From Gammaproteobacteria bacterium (GTDB lineage Bacteria > Pseudomonadota > Gammaproteobacteria > SZUA-140), in NCBI GenBank assembly GCA_016218365.1, contig JACREF010000025.1:30880-94879 (forward strand): a DNA stretch of 64,000 nt, written 5' to 3'. Under the pieces are notes generated by a model that was not told the origin of the DNA, searched no databases, and saw only the letters and a list, made by a program, of their open reading frames with translations. Below are positions 46,957-55,151 of the stretch, one piece after another. The position numbers and the translations under genes were made by a program. The first letter of the stretch is position 1, and every line of letters starts with the position of its first letter.

Positions 46957-48951
46957 TTAATAAAACCCGGATGGGTAGTTAGCAGCGGCATCCTCCCTGT
47001 TAATTACCCCTGCGGAGCTCTGCCATGTCTTATCAGGGCAACCGGTACCTAAGATCATTTCACTTTGACTTGATTTTGGCGCCACCACTGATGCCACGCT
47101 TGCAGGGAATGAAAATCCGTCAACTGTCAAGGTGAAGTTCCAGTTGACGGTTATCCAAACACTGGTATGGTTCGCAAACACTACCTGAGGCGGACATAAT
47201 GAGCTGATCACCTGACTGGTGATTGCATCCTGGCGATTTATCTCGGCCTTGATGTTCGCAACGGCCTGATTCCTGGCAGCCTCTCGTCCCAGCCTTTGAT
47301 TGGTGAACTGTTGCTGTCGGCGCGCGCCCTCCTCATCTGCTTTCCGCTGGTCTTCCGCGCGCTGGGCCTGATTCCGGCGCACATCTTCTTCGTATTTGCT
47401 GACGCTCTCTTTGTGCTCCTGTTCACGTTGCCGTTGCTCCTGTGCGCGGCGGTCCTGGTTATAATCGTATATAGCAGTTGTCCCTTTCAGCCCACCACCC
47501 ATCTCAATGTGACCCATGGCCGGTGGGCCGGACGCTGAAGGCTGGGACTGACTGCCACCTTGCCTGTCGTATATCACCGTTCCTGCTATCGGCGCACTGT
47601 TGGCAACAGCAGCATTTTGCCTGGCGCGCTGCTCAGCTGCGAGTGCCGCCTCACGATTGAAGGCCTCCGCCTGCGCCGCTTCGGCCTGATACGCCCTGTC
47701 CTGTTGTGCTTGCGCCAGGCGCTGTTGCGCTTGCTGCGCCAGCAATTGACGCTGCTGTTCCTCTTGCCGTGCTTGCGCGCGGTCGGCCTTGTTTTGCTCG
47801 TTTTGTGCCATCACGCCGAGCAGCGTGCCCAATGCCGCCGCCGTATCGCGCGAATCCCGCTCCCTTTTTCGCGCCAGTTCCTCCTGGTAAATTCGCGCAT
47901 CCTCAGCGGCCTTTACCTTCGCGAGCCGCTCCTGCTCGTCCTCGCGGGCCTTTGCCAGGCGTTCGCGTTCTTCCCGCGCCTGCCGCGCTGCCGGGTCCTC
48001 CTCTGCAAACTGCCCTATTGTGCCATCTTCGTTGTAGCGCTTGCCTGCAACCAGTTTGCCGAACTCGTACAGTCCTTCCTCCTTGAGATTGCCGTTAGGC
48101 CATTTAAGGGTACCCTTGCCTGAAGGTTTCACATGCACATCCAGTCGTCCTTGGTATACCTCACCGCCTGGGTAGACAACCACCTGATCGAAATTCTTAT
48201 GAGGGGCATCGTTGTCACCTACCCAGCCGATGCGCCGCACGCCATTGGCAAGCAAAAAGTCACCCTTGCCACTGACACTAGTATTAAAAAAATCTCCGCG
48301 ATGAATTTCACCATTATCAAAAAACATGGTTCCATACCCAGAGGGATATTCACCGCCATTGTTTAGAAAGCCTGAGTGAATCTTTCCAATATAGATGATC
48401 TTTCCTGTGGTGCCGTAGGTGAGTTTCAGTACATCCTTATCCGCGGCATCAATCTGGGCGAGAAGACCCAGTGCATAAACACCATATTCCTTGACCCTTG
48501 CGTCGCGTGCTTCTTTCGATGCATCCCAACTATTTCCTTCAAGGATCGTTCGTACCGCTGGCAGTTGTTCGACCTTCCTGGCGGCATCACTCAGACTGGC
48601 TGTAAAAACGTGGTTGGAGGTGACTTTCTTGCGATACCCAAAAAGGGATTTAGTACCTTCGCCCACGGCGGCCTTGAGATTGACAAGAAAGGTCTTGGCG
48701 GTAACGCATGATCTTTTCGAACCCATGATCAGATCGCAACCGGCATGGGCTGTGCATAACTTGATCTGCTCCTGGATGTCTGCGTCCTTGAGTTCTTCGC
48801 AGTTCGCGATATCAGGGCGCAACCCGGCCATAGCCGGCAGGGATAACAAAAGCAATGCGAGTATTTGGCAGGTGATTTTAAGACTTTGCCTCGCTGTTGA
48901 ATGCCTGCCTGAATTCAGGCTGCTGCGATCCCCAAATCTCAACTTCATCAC
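46957..48951 (-). CDS. Large periplasmic MORN-repeat/coiled-coil protein, unknown
   Basis: A 664-residue protein. A signal peptide with an unusually long N-region ends near LPAMA (about residue 42). A Cys-rich segment (NCEELK, LCTAHAGCDLI) follows, then three or four MORN-like repeats (about 205-310, such as GYGTMFFDNGEIHRGDF and GKGTLKWPNGNLKEEG), a 240-residue Arg/Glu/Gln/Ala-rich coiled coil, and a C-terminal small beta domain (about 595-664) with CPPQVVFANHTSVWITVNW. I do not recognise the combination. GAGGAAT precedes the start. Confidence 0.7.
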   Translation of the reverse strand: MMKLRFGDRSSLNSGRHSTARQSLKITCQILALLLLSLPAMAGLRPDIANCEELKDADIQEQIKLCTAHAGCDLIMGSKRSCVTAKTFLVNLKAAVGEGTKSLFGYRKKVTSNHVFTASLSDAARKVEQLPAVRTILEGNSWDASKEARDARVKEYGVYALGLLAQIDAADKDVLKLTYGTTGKIIYIGKIHSGFLNNGGEYPSGYGTMFFDNGEIHRGDFFNTSVSGKGDFLLANGVRRIGWVGDNDAPHKNFDQVVVYPGGEVYQGRLDVHVKPSGKGTLKWPNGNLKEEGLYEFGKLVAGKRYNEDGTIGQFAEEDPAARQAREERERLAKAREDEQERLAKVKAAEDARIYQEELARKRERDSRDTAAALGTLLGVMAQNEQNKADRAQARQEEQQRQLLAQQAQQRLAQAQQDRAYQAEAAQAEAFNREAALAAEQRARQNAAVANSAPIAGTVIYDRQGGSQSQPSASGPPAMGHIEMGGGLKGTTAIYDYNQDRRAQEQRQREQEHKESVSKYEEDVRRNQAQRAEDQRKADEEGARRQQQFTNQRLGREAARNQAVANIKAEINRQDAITSQVISSLCPPQVVFANHTSVWITVNWNFTLTVDGFSFPASVASVVAPKSSQSEMILGTGCPDKTWQSSAGVINREDAAANYPSGFY

Positions 48952-49098
48952 TTATTCCTCTGTAAAATATAGGTTCATTGTTATTGAGCCGGGCGACATG
49001 CCCTGGCTACGGCGTCCATGACGGGCTGCTGGGCCACAGCACTCACCGGTGTGAGTCAGGAGAATTTTAATCTTACATCTTACTCCGGGCAAAGCTAA

Positions 49099-49911
49099 TT
49101 ACTGGCCACTGGAGAGTTCTGTGAGCTGCTGCAATTCATCGGCACTAAACCCCGCCTCTAGCCGCGCCTCGACATGGAACGGCCCGCGCAGAGACGCGGT
49201 GAAATACTGTTGCAGCAGTTCGATATAGGTCTGCTGCGGATCGAGGCCGCGCTGCTGGCACAGATGGTGGTACCAGCGGTTGCCGATCGCGACATGGCCG
49301 ATCTCGTCACGCAGGATAATATCGAGGATCTCGACGCCGCGCGCATCGCCGGCGCGGGAGAGCTTGTCGCGTAGCGCCGGGTTGGCATCCAGGCCGCGCG
49401 CCTCCAGCGTGCGTGGCACCAAGGCCATGCGCACCAATGGATCATGGGCGGTCTTGCGCGCCATCGTCCACAGCCCGTCATGGGCCGGGAAGTCACCATA
49501 TTGATGACCGAGCTCGCGCAGCCGGGCCTGCAACAGTGAAAAGTGACACGCCTCCTCATCAGCGACGCGGACCCAGTCGTCGTAATAGTCAGCGGGCATG
49601 GAACGAAAGCGATAGATCGCATCCCAGGCCAGGTTGATGGCATTGAACTCGATGTGCGCCAGCGCATGGTACAGCATCGCCCGCCCCGCGCTGCTGCCGG
49701 TACGGCGCCGGCCCAGCTGGCGGGACGCGACGAGCTCGGGCCGCTCGGGTCGCCCCGGCTCCAGCGCTGCGACCGGCTCGGCATCGACCGCGCGTGACAG
49801 CCGGCCGCCGCGCCAGTCCTCGGCGGTCTGCTTGCTGAGCCGGGCCTTATAGTCGGCGTCGCTCTCGGCCAGACAGCGCTCGGCCAGCTGGTACAGGGTC
49901 GGTGTGTTCAT
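49099..49911 (-). CDS. DUF455 ferritin-like protein
   Basis: A 270-residue all-helical protein. Ferritin-type metal ligands recur as AHIEFNAI, ADEEACHF, EARGLDA and RDEIGHVAIG, giving a di-iron-like four-helix pattern with E-x2-H pairs. DUF455 members are widespread; the biochemical role is not settled. It stands alone, next to the MORN-protein gene. Confidence 0.88.
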   Translation of the reverse strand: MNTPTLYQLAERCLAESDADYKARLSKQTAEDWRGGRLSRAVDAEPVAALEPGRPERPELVASRQLGRRRTGSSAGRAMLYHALAHIEFNAINLAWDAIYRFRSMPADYYDDWVRVADEEACHFSLLQARLRELGHQYGDFPAHDGLWTMARKTAHDPLVRMALVPRTLEARGLDANPALRDKLSRAGDARGVEILDIILRDEIGHVAIGNRWYHHLCQQRGLDPQQTYIELLQQYFTASLRGPFHVEARLEAGFSADELQQLTELSSGQ

Positions 49912-50026
49912 AGTTCCATTCTAGCATTACCGGTCATCAATCCCCGCCGCCGATATCGCGCCGATATCCCCCGGCCCCGCGCTTGGGTAGAATACACAGC
50001 GGTTTATTCATTTAATGGAGCGCGCT

Positions 50027-50473
50027 GTGCCCAGAGTCCTGCTGATCGTCGCCGTGCTGGTCGCGCTGTATTATGGCCTGCGCTGGTTTTCCCGGGCCCC
50101 GACGCCGCAGGCCAGGGCGGTCATTGGCCGGTTGCTGGTGCTGGGGCTGTCCGGTCTGCTGCTGCTGTTATCGGTGCGGATGCATAACTGGCTGATCATT
50201 GCCGGTGCGGTGCTCGGCTATATCGGCTGGCGCGTCTACCGGCAACGACAACAAGCCCGGCAAGATACGTCGACGACCCCGCCGCCACCGCAAGGCGCCG
50301 CGATGACGCGTCAGCAGGCGCTGTCGGTACTGGGGCTGCAGGACGGCGCCGATGAACAATCGATCATCGACGCCCACCGCCGTCTGATACAGAAGCTGCA
50401 CCCCGACCGCGGCGGCAATGATTTTCTCGCCGCCCAGATCAACGAGGCCAAGCGCACGCTGCTCGGCGACTGA
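50027..50473 (+). CDS. Membrane-anchored J-domain protein
   Basis: Two N-terminal membrane helices (about 3-20 and 38-66), a Gln/Pro linker and a C-terminal J domain with HPDRGG, the HPD motif that stimulates Hsp70. The layout resembles Pam18/DjlC-type proteins. GGAG lies 6 bp before the GTG at 50027, so I prefer it over the ATG at 50015, which lacks a site. The partner DnaK and the target process are not shown by context. Confidence 0.85.
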   Translation: MPRVLLIVAVLVALYYGLRWFSRAPTPQARAVIGRLLVLGLSGLLLLLSVRMHNWLIIAGAVLGYIGWRVYRQRQQARQDTSTTPPPPQGAAMTRQQALSVLGLQDGADEQSIIDAHRRLIQKLHPDRGGNDFLAAQINEAKRTLLGD

Positions 50474-50548
50474 TGCCGTCGCTTTTCCGCCAGCACCGCC
50501 GACGGGTCGGCGGCACACGACCCGCCGCCCTGCACCCGTCACACTGAA

Positions 50549-50569
50549 CATATACCGTCACTGTATATG
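50549..50569. promoter_or_regulatory. Perfect 7-bp palindrome, possible operator
   Basis: CATATAC, 7 bp, GTATATG is a perfect dyad in the 268-bp gap before the 53-residue membrane protein gene. No other gene lies in the gap. It could be a regulator site for the downstream gene. Confidence 0.3.
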
Positions 50570-50741
50570 CAATGCTGATGATTTGACGGACATTACTATC
50601 CGCGCCATCTATGCTGCTGATACTGGATGCCGCATGGCATATTAAATGCAGCCGTCCTGTCATCAGGTCAGCGCGTGGCAACAGCCCTCCGCACCGCCCT
50701 GACGCGCCATCTCGTTAGACTTGCAACAAGGAGGGGAACTT

Positions 50742-50903
50742 ATGTTTGACTATCTGGCAGAATCGATCTTTATATCTTTTTGTATCGGTGGCATTGCCGG
50801 GGCGATCATTGCCCTGCATCTGAGCACCCGCAACACCGTGGCCACGACCGCACGGGCCGGCGAGCTGCCGGTCAAGACCAATGACCGCTCCACGCAGCGT
50901 TGA
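50742..50903 (+). CDS. 53-residue single-helix membrane protein
   Basis: Below the usual size cut-off; the ORF track shows it with seven extra residues. AAGGAGGGG lies just before the ATG at 50742, one of the strongest ribosome-binding sites in the window. The product MFDYLAESIFISFCIGGIAG... has one helix with GxxxG-type glycines (about 8-30) and a short polar tail. It is followed by a hairpin and an intrinsic terminator. The function is unknown. Confidence 0.7.
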   Translation: MFDYLAESIFISFCIGGIAGAIIALHLSTRNTVATTARAGELPVKTNDRSTQR

Positions 50904-50960
50904 GCGATCACATAAGCATGGCATGGATATTGCTGTTATTAAGACGGGAGTGAACAGAGT

Positions 50961-50989
50961 GCCGTACCCTGCCCCCCGCTGGGTACGGC
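50961..50989 (+). other. Strong hairpin downstream of the 53-residue gene
   Basis: GCCGTACCC and GGGTACGGC form a perfect 9-bp stem with an 11-nt C-rich loop (TGCCCCCCGCT). No T-run follows. It lies in the transcript between the small gene and its terminator. Confidence 0.6.
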
Positions 50990-51031
50990 GCCACACCTTA
51001 ACGGTCTGCTTCTCTCCTCATTCTGGAACTT

Positions 51032-51059
51032 CGGGGCGCTGACCGCGCCCCGTCTTTTT
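51032..51059 (+). terminator. Intrinsic terminator
   Basis: CGGGGCGC-TGACC-GCGCCCCG followed by TCTTTTT is a clear rho-independent terminator for plus-strand transcription from the small membrane protein unit. It also sits at the 3' side of the convergent tfpZ gene. Confidence 0.85.
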
Positions 51060-51071
51060 ATCACACCCACA

Positions 51072-51812
51072 CTAATCGCTGGCATCCGCCAGCAACGCGT
51101 CGATGACCTGCCCGTCCGTGCGCCTGACCACCAATAACCCGACACTGCGCCGCCCCTCGAACGAATAAAACAGGTAATCAGCCTTGCTGCCGCCATGTTT
51201 GGCGACCAGACGATCGATATCGCCCTTGATCTGCGGAAACAGCCGGATGCGCTGATCGATATCATCGGCCGCGGCCGGCAGATATGTGCCGGCGTCGCGG
51301 TAATACTCGGCATAAAACGCCAGCTTCATGCCCTGCTCCATGTCCTGCTCCACCTTGGCCATGAACGCCGGGTCATCGAACGGCAGGTCGACATAGACCA
51401 CGCGCGGTCCACCGCCCCAGCCGGTGCTGCGCAGCGACGGATCGGGCAGCTGCTGTTGATCGACGCTGCTGGCTGGCACCACGCTGAACATGGTCTTCAC
51501 CAGCGCGACATAGACCGGCCGTTCCTTGTAGGCCACCGACATCCCCCAGGCCAGCGCCAGCAGCTGCAGCACGATGATGATCGACAGGTCGACGTTCAGC
51601 CGTGGCTTGTCGCGACGATAGACGACAAAGGTGCACAGCGGTCCAAGCAAGACATCAACGAGGATGACGACCTTCAATACATCCCATACCTGCTCGATCT
51701 TGAAGTAGGGATAGGGATACCAGACAAAATAGATCAGCGCCAGACACAGCGCGATGACCAGCAGACTGAACAGCAGATGCAGCGCAAAGGCGCGCGTCTT
51801 ATCGAACCACAT
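51072..51812 (-). CDS. tfpZ: TfpX/TfpZ-type type IV pilin accessory protein
   Basis: A 246-residue protein with four N-terminal helices and a soluble C-terminal domain. IYFVWYPYPYFKIEQVWDVLKVVILVDVLLGPLCT and LNVDLSIIIVLQLLALAWG match the TfpZ family, which in some species is needed for surface display of particular pilins. No pilin gene lies next to it here, so the assignment is by sequence only. Confidence 0.85.
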   Translation of the reverse strand: MWFDKTRAFALHLLFSLLVIALCLALIYFVWYPYPYFKIEQVWDVLKVVILVDVLLGPLCTFVVYRRDKPRLNVDLSIIIVLQLLALAWGMSVAYKERPVYVALVKTMFSVVPASSVDQQQLPDPSLRSTGWGGGPRVVYVDLPFDDPAFMAKVEQDMEQGMKLAFYAEYYRDAGTYLPAAADDIDQRIRLFPQIKGDIDRLVAKHGGSKADYLFYSFEGRRSVGLLVVRRTDGQVIDALLADASD

Positions 51813-51840
51813 CGTTCCTCCACACGATTATAGCAGCCTG

Positions 51841-53616
51841 TCAGAGACCAAAAGGCAGCTTCTGTTTCAACTTGCGTTTAGCCTTGTCGAGCTGGTCATC
51901 GGCCTGGCTGCGGAACTCGTCCACCTTGGCGTCCAGCAGCTGTTGCAGCTGATTCTGGGTGGCCTGCAGCGTGTCGACCCGGCGCCTGAACTCCGTCAGT
52001 TTGCCCTGGTATTCGGCGCTGACCTCCTGGCTGCGGCTGTTGAGCTTGCGGCTCAGATCCGCCTCGACCTCACGCTCCCGCGCCAGGATGCGGTCGCTGA
52101 TCTGCGACCGCAGCTTGTCATCCAGATCTGATGACAAGGACAGCGCCGGCTCACCCAGCTCGCCTTTGACCTCGGCCATGACGATGAACTGGTCGATCTG
52201 CTGCAGGATATGCACCACCTCGGCGGCCAGTCCGCTGTCGGCATCGCTGGTAAACCTGACCTTGCTGAAATCCCCGGTCAGATGGGCCTGCAGCTGCTGG
52301 TCATTGATCCCGATGTCGCCGCTGAGCTCGGTCACTGCACTTTGCATGACGATCGGCAACTGTTCGGCCGACAGCACCTGCACATCCTTCAGTGCGATAC
52401 CGTGCACGGCAAAGTTGACCGCATCCTGGCGATGTCCGGGGTAGGTGCGATCAAACACGCCATTGACCTCAAAGCCGGCCACATCCAGCAGGTTTTCGGC
52501 GCGGATCGCCAGCGTCATCGGGCGACCGAGACGTTCCGGCTGGGTGGTGACATTGCGCACCGTTGCCTTGAGCTGGCTGCCGGACCAGCGCACGTCGACC
52601 CCGACCTTGCGGATCAGGAAATCAGGCAGTGGATGCGCGGTCGGGAAATGGATGTTGCGTCCCTCGGCCCGCGCCGGCGCATGCTGCCGCGACTGCAGCA
52701 GCGGCTGGGCACGCTGATACCAATATAGACCATCCCTGACCCAGCCTTCCGATTCCTGGCCAAACAGCAGGCCGCTGACCGACGGCAGACTCCTGGCCCC
52801 TTGCAGATACTTTTCCTTCAACCTCTTCAGGTCATCCGCCGGTGCCTGCCGCAACGTCTGGACCTTGTCATCGAGTATCTGGTAACTGATGTTGTACTGG
52901 TCGATGGTCATCGTGACATGTTGCTGGGCCTGATGGATGTCCTTTTTCAAGGCCACCAGTTCATCGCGGCGTTTGACAAAATCATCCACTGATTTGACCT
53001 TGCCCTGGGTCAGCTGGCGGGTCCTGAACTCGAAATCCTGCACTGTCCTGGCATCCGGCAGCCGCGCCTGCAGCTGGTCGATCTTGCCCTGTTCGGCGGC
53101 ATAACTGTCCTGCAGATCATTGGCACGTGCCACCACCAGCAGGTTCTCCCGCGCCAGGATGTCCGCCGGATCAGGCAGGCGTGCCAGGGTCTGCTTCATC
53201 AGCTGTCCGGCGGCGGAGCTCTCGGCCCCGCCGCTGTCCCTGGCGTGATTGGGCAGCGCCCCGGAATGGGTACGCTGGGTGCCGAGGCGCAGCGCATCGA
53301 CCGACAGGTCATCGATGACGACATGACCCAGCATCAGCTTGAGCAGATCGAGATGGATGCGGGCCTCGGTGAACTCGAAGATGTTGCGCATTGGCTTGTC
53401 ACGGTCGGCAACCGCCATGTCATACAGCGTCACACCGAGCGGGAACAGGCTCAGATCAACGCTGCTCAGCTCGACACGCGCCCCGGTGAGGGCCTCGGCG
53501 CTGTTGATGATATTGCGCTTGATAAACGGATCAACGGCCATGAACCAGATCCAGCCAAACAGCAGCAGCAATGCGGCCAGCGCCACCAGGCCTTGCCAGC
53601 GCAACGCGGCCATCAT
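51841..53616 (-). CDS. TIGR03545-family envelope protein
   Basis: A 591-residue protein with one N-terminal helix (about 8-28) followed by an AsmA-like segment (INSAEALTGARVELSSVDLSLFPLGVTLYDMAVAD), a long helical middle, a beta-rich region (about 330-490) and a C-terminal coiled coil. It fits the TIGR03545 family, found with TIGR03546 as a pair. The layout suggests a periplasmic lipid- or envelope-linked role; this is inference. It overlaps its partner by 4 bp. Confidence 0.85.
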   Translation of the reverse strand: MMAALRWQGLVALAALLLLFGWIWFMAVDPFIKRNIINSAEALTGARVELSSVDLSLFPLGVTLYDMAVADRDKPMRNIFEFTEARIHLDLLKLMLGHVVIDDLSVDALRLGTQRTHSGALPNHARDSGGAESSAAGQLMKQTLARLPDPADILARENLLVVARANDLQDSYAAEQGKIDQLQARLPDARTVQDFEFRTRQLTQGKVKSVDDFVKRRDELVALKKDIHQAQQHVTMTIDQYNISYQILDDKVQTLRQAPADDLKRLKEKYLQGARSLPSVSGLLFGQESEGWVRDGLYWYQRAQPLLQSRQHAPARAEGRNIHFPTAHPLPDFLIRKVGVDVRWSGSQLKATVRNVTTQPERLGRPMTLAIRAENLLDVAGFEVNGVFDRTYPGHRQDAVNFAVHGIALKDVQVLSAEQLPIVMQSAVTELSGDIGINDQQLQAHLTGDFSKVRFTSDADSGLAAEVVHILQQIDQFIVMAEVKGELGEPALSLSSDLDDKLRSQISDRILAREREVEADLSRKLNSRSQEVSAEYQGKLTEFRRRVDTLQATQNQLQQLLDAKVDEFRSQADDQLDKAKRKLKQKLPFGL

Positions 53617-54134
53617 CGACCACCGCCGAGATCAGCAAGGGTCTGGTAGGCCTTGTACAGGCGACTGGCCATCAGCAGCCGCATCAAGCGGGTACGCATC
53701 ACCCACTGCATGATGTGCTGACGGTAGGCAACAACAATATGATGACTGAGCCAGAACAACGGCACCACCAGCAGCAGCGACACGATCAGGCTGCCGAGGG
53801 TGATGGTATGGTTGAAACGCGTCAGCCGCCACAGTTCGGATTGATACAGACCGGTCCAGAACGAGGCCAGGCCGGGCTGGGTCAGCAGATAGCCCCCCAG
53901 CTGGTCAAAATACGGATCGAACAGATAACCGATGCCGGAAAACAGCCCCCATGACAGGAAAAAGGTCGACAGATTGATGCGCAGTCCAAAGGCCAGCACC
54001 AGGATCAGCAGGTTGTGAAAACGCCATAATGGCGTCAGACCGATGATCATGCCCAGCACCAGCGCGCCGCAGATCTGGGCCGGGTGGGCCTCGGAATTGA
54101 GCACCCTGAGTACCTTGATTGTCATCCTGAGCAT
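53613..54134 (-). CDS. TIGR03546-family membrane protein
   Basis: A 173-residue polytopic protein with a DUF2062-like core (AHPAQICGALVLGMIIGLTPLWRFHNLL). It is encoded just before and overlapping the TIGR03545 gene (ATGA), the conserved pair. It is divergent from slyD. No biochemical function is established that I know of. Confidence 0.85.
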   Translation of the reverse strand: MLRMTIKVLRVLNSEAHPAQICGALVLGMIIGLTPLWRFHNLLILVLAFGLRINLSTFFLSWGLFSGIGYLFDPYFDQLGGYLLTQPGLASFWTGLYQSELWRLTRFNHTITLGSLIVSLLLVVPLFWLSHHIVVAYRQHIMQWVMRTRLMRLLMASRLYKAYQTLADLGGGR

Positions 54135-54208
54135 GCATGTCCCCTTGCTGTCGTCGGCGGGCCCGGAGACCGCAGTACGGGCCGGCTATCCGAATTGCTA
54201 ATGATCTC

Positions 54209-54217
54209 TGCTATAAT
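54209..54217 (+). promoter_or_regulatory. slyD promoter, extended -10
   Basis: TGCTATAAT is a consensus extended -10 about 78 bp before the slyD ATG. The -35 region is poor, as is usual for extended -10 promoters. Confidence 0.6.
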
Positions 54218-54294
54218 GCGCGCTGGCAAGCTGTCCGTTAACCGGCATGGGCGTCGCAGCTTCTCTATCTACCCAAACCGTCACGGGACCCGCT

Positions 54295-54777
54295 ATGAAA
54301 ATCTCCGCCAACAAGGTCGTCACCATCAATTATGTTCTGAAAGATACCGAGGGCAATGTCCTGGACACTGCCAGCGACGGCAGCTTTGCCTACCTGCATG
54401 GCAGCAACAATATTATTCCAGGGCTGGAAAATGCGCTACAGCAGCGCCAGGCCGGCGAGACATTGTCGGTACTGATCCCGGCTGAACAGGCCTACGGGCT
54501 GCGCGATGAGCGTCTGCAGCAGACCGTGCCGCGCGAGATGTTCGGTGACATCGACGCGCTGGAACACGGCATGCAGTTCCACGCCGAATCTCCGGACGGC
54601 GAGATGGTGGTGGTGACCGTCGTCGATATCAGCGGTGACGAGGTTACCGTGGATGGCAACCACCCGTTTGCCGACCTGGCCCTGAACTTCGACGTCGAGA
54701 TCGTCGCAGTCCGTGACGCCAGCGCTGAAGAGCTGTCCCATGGCCACGTCCATGGCGCGGGTGGTCACCATCACTGA
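54295..54777 (+). CDS. slyD: FKBP-type peptidyl-prolyl isomerase SlyD
   Basis: Prolyl isomerase and metallochaperone. FKBP segments (about 1-70 and 130-145) flank the IF insert domain. The chain begins MKISANKVVTINYVLKD at 54295, 16 codons after the ORF-track start. The 160-residue product ends in a short His-rich tail (SHGHVHGAGGHHH) that should bind nickel; the tail is shorter than in E. coli. Confidence 0.95.
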   Translation: MKISANKVVTINYVLKDTEGNVLDTASDGSFAYLHGSNNIIPGLENALQQRQAGETLSVLIPAEQAYGLRDERLQQTVPREMFGDIDALEHGMQFHAESPDGEMVVVTVVDISGDEVTVDGNHPFADLALNFDVEIVAVRDASAEELSHGHVHGAGGHHH

Positions 54778-54790
54778 GGAATCTGATTCA

Positions 54791-55151
54791 GGAAGCTCTG
54801 AATAATTCCATCCTGGAATTCTCAGAGCACGGAAAGCGGAAAACGTGGCTTTCACTTTCCTTCACTACCATGACCTGCTGTCATGGTAGTGGCGGCACAT
54901 CCGTGTGCCGCAGGAACCTCTGAATTGATCAGAGGTTCCTTAATTGAAAAATTACCACGGCCGTCATTCCCGCCCTCGATCGGGTCGAGGGCAGGCTGCA
55001 GCGGGAATCCATAATTGAGTCTATGATTTATCAAAATATGGATTCCGGGTCGCAGCCACGCTGCGCCCGGAATGACAGTCAAGGAGATTTTGTCATGCCC
55101 ACCCCCGATCAGCGGCGGGCATGACGACACGACTTAATCAGGGTCTTCCTA
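54791..55151. mobile_element. Composite of MITE-like elements between slyD and cmoM
   Basis: Left part 54791-54939 has ends GGAAGCTCTGAATAATTC and GAATTGATCAGAGGTTCC, the same ends as the element at 39844, and encloses an ACCATGACCTGCTGTCATGGT hairpin and GCGGCACA-TCCG-TGTGCCGC. A TTAA junction follows, then 54944-55148 repeats the body of the 39844 element in reverse (AATTACCACGGCCGTCATTC, shared), with GCGGGAAT and GGGCATGAC hairpins. The right edge reads CTTCC then CTAA; on the minus strand this TTAG includes the cmoM stop. This explains the whole 54778-55148 gap. Confidence 0.7.

Noticed and set aside
50561-50577. CTGTATATGCAATGCTG as a LexA box
   Set aside because: Only one half-site fits; the second lacks CAG at the right spacing.
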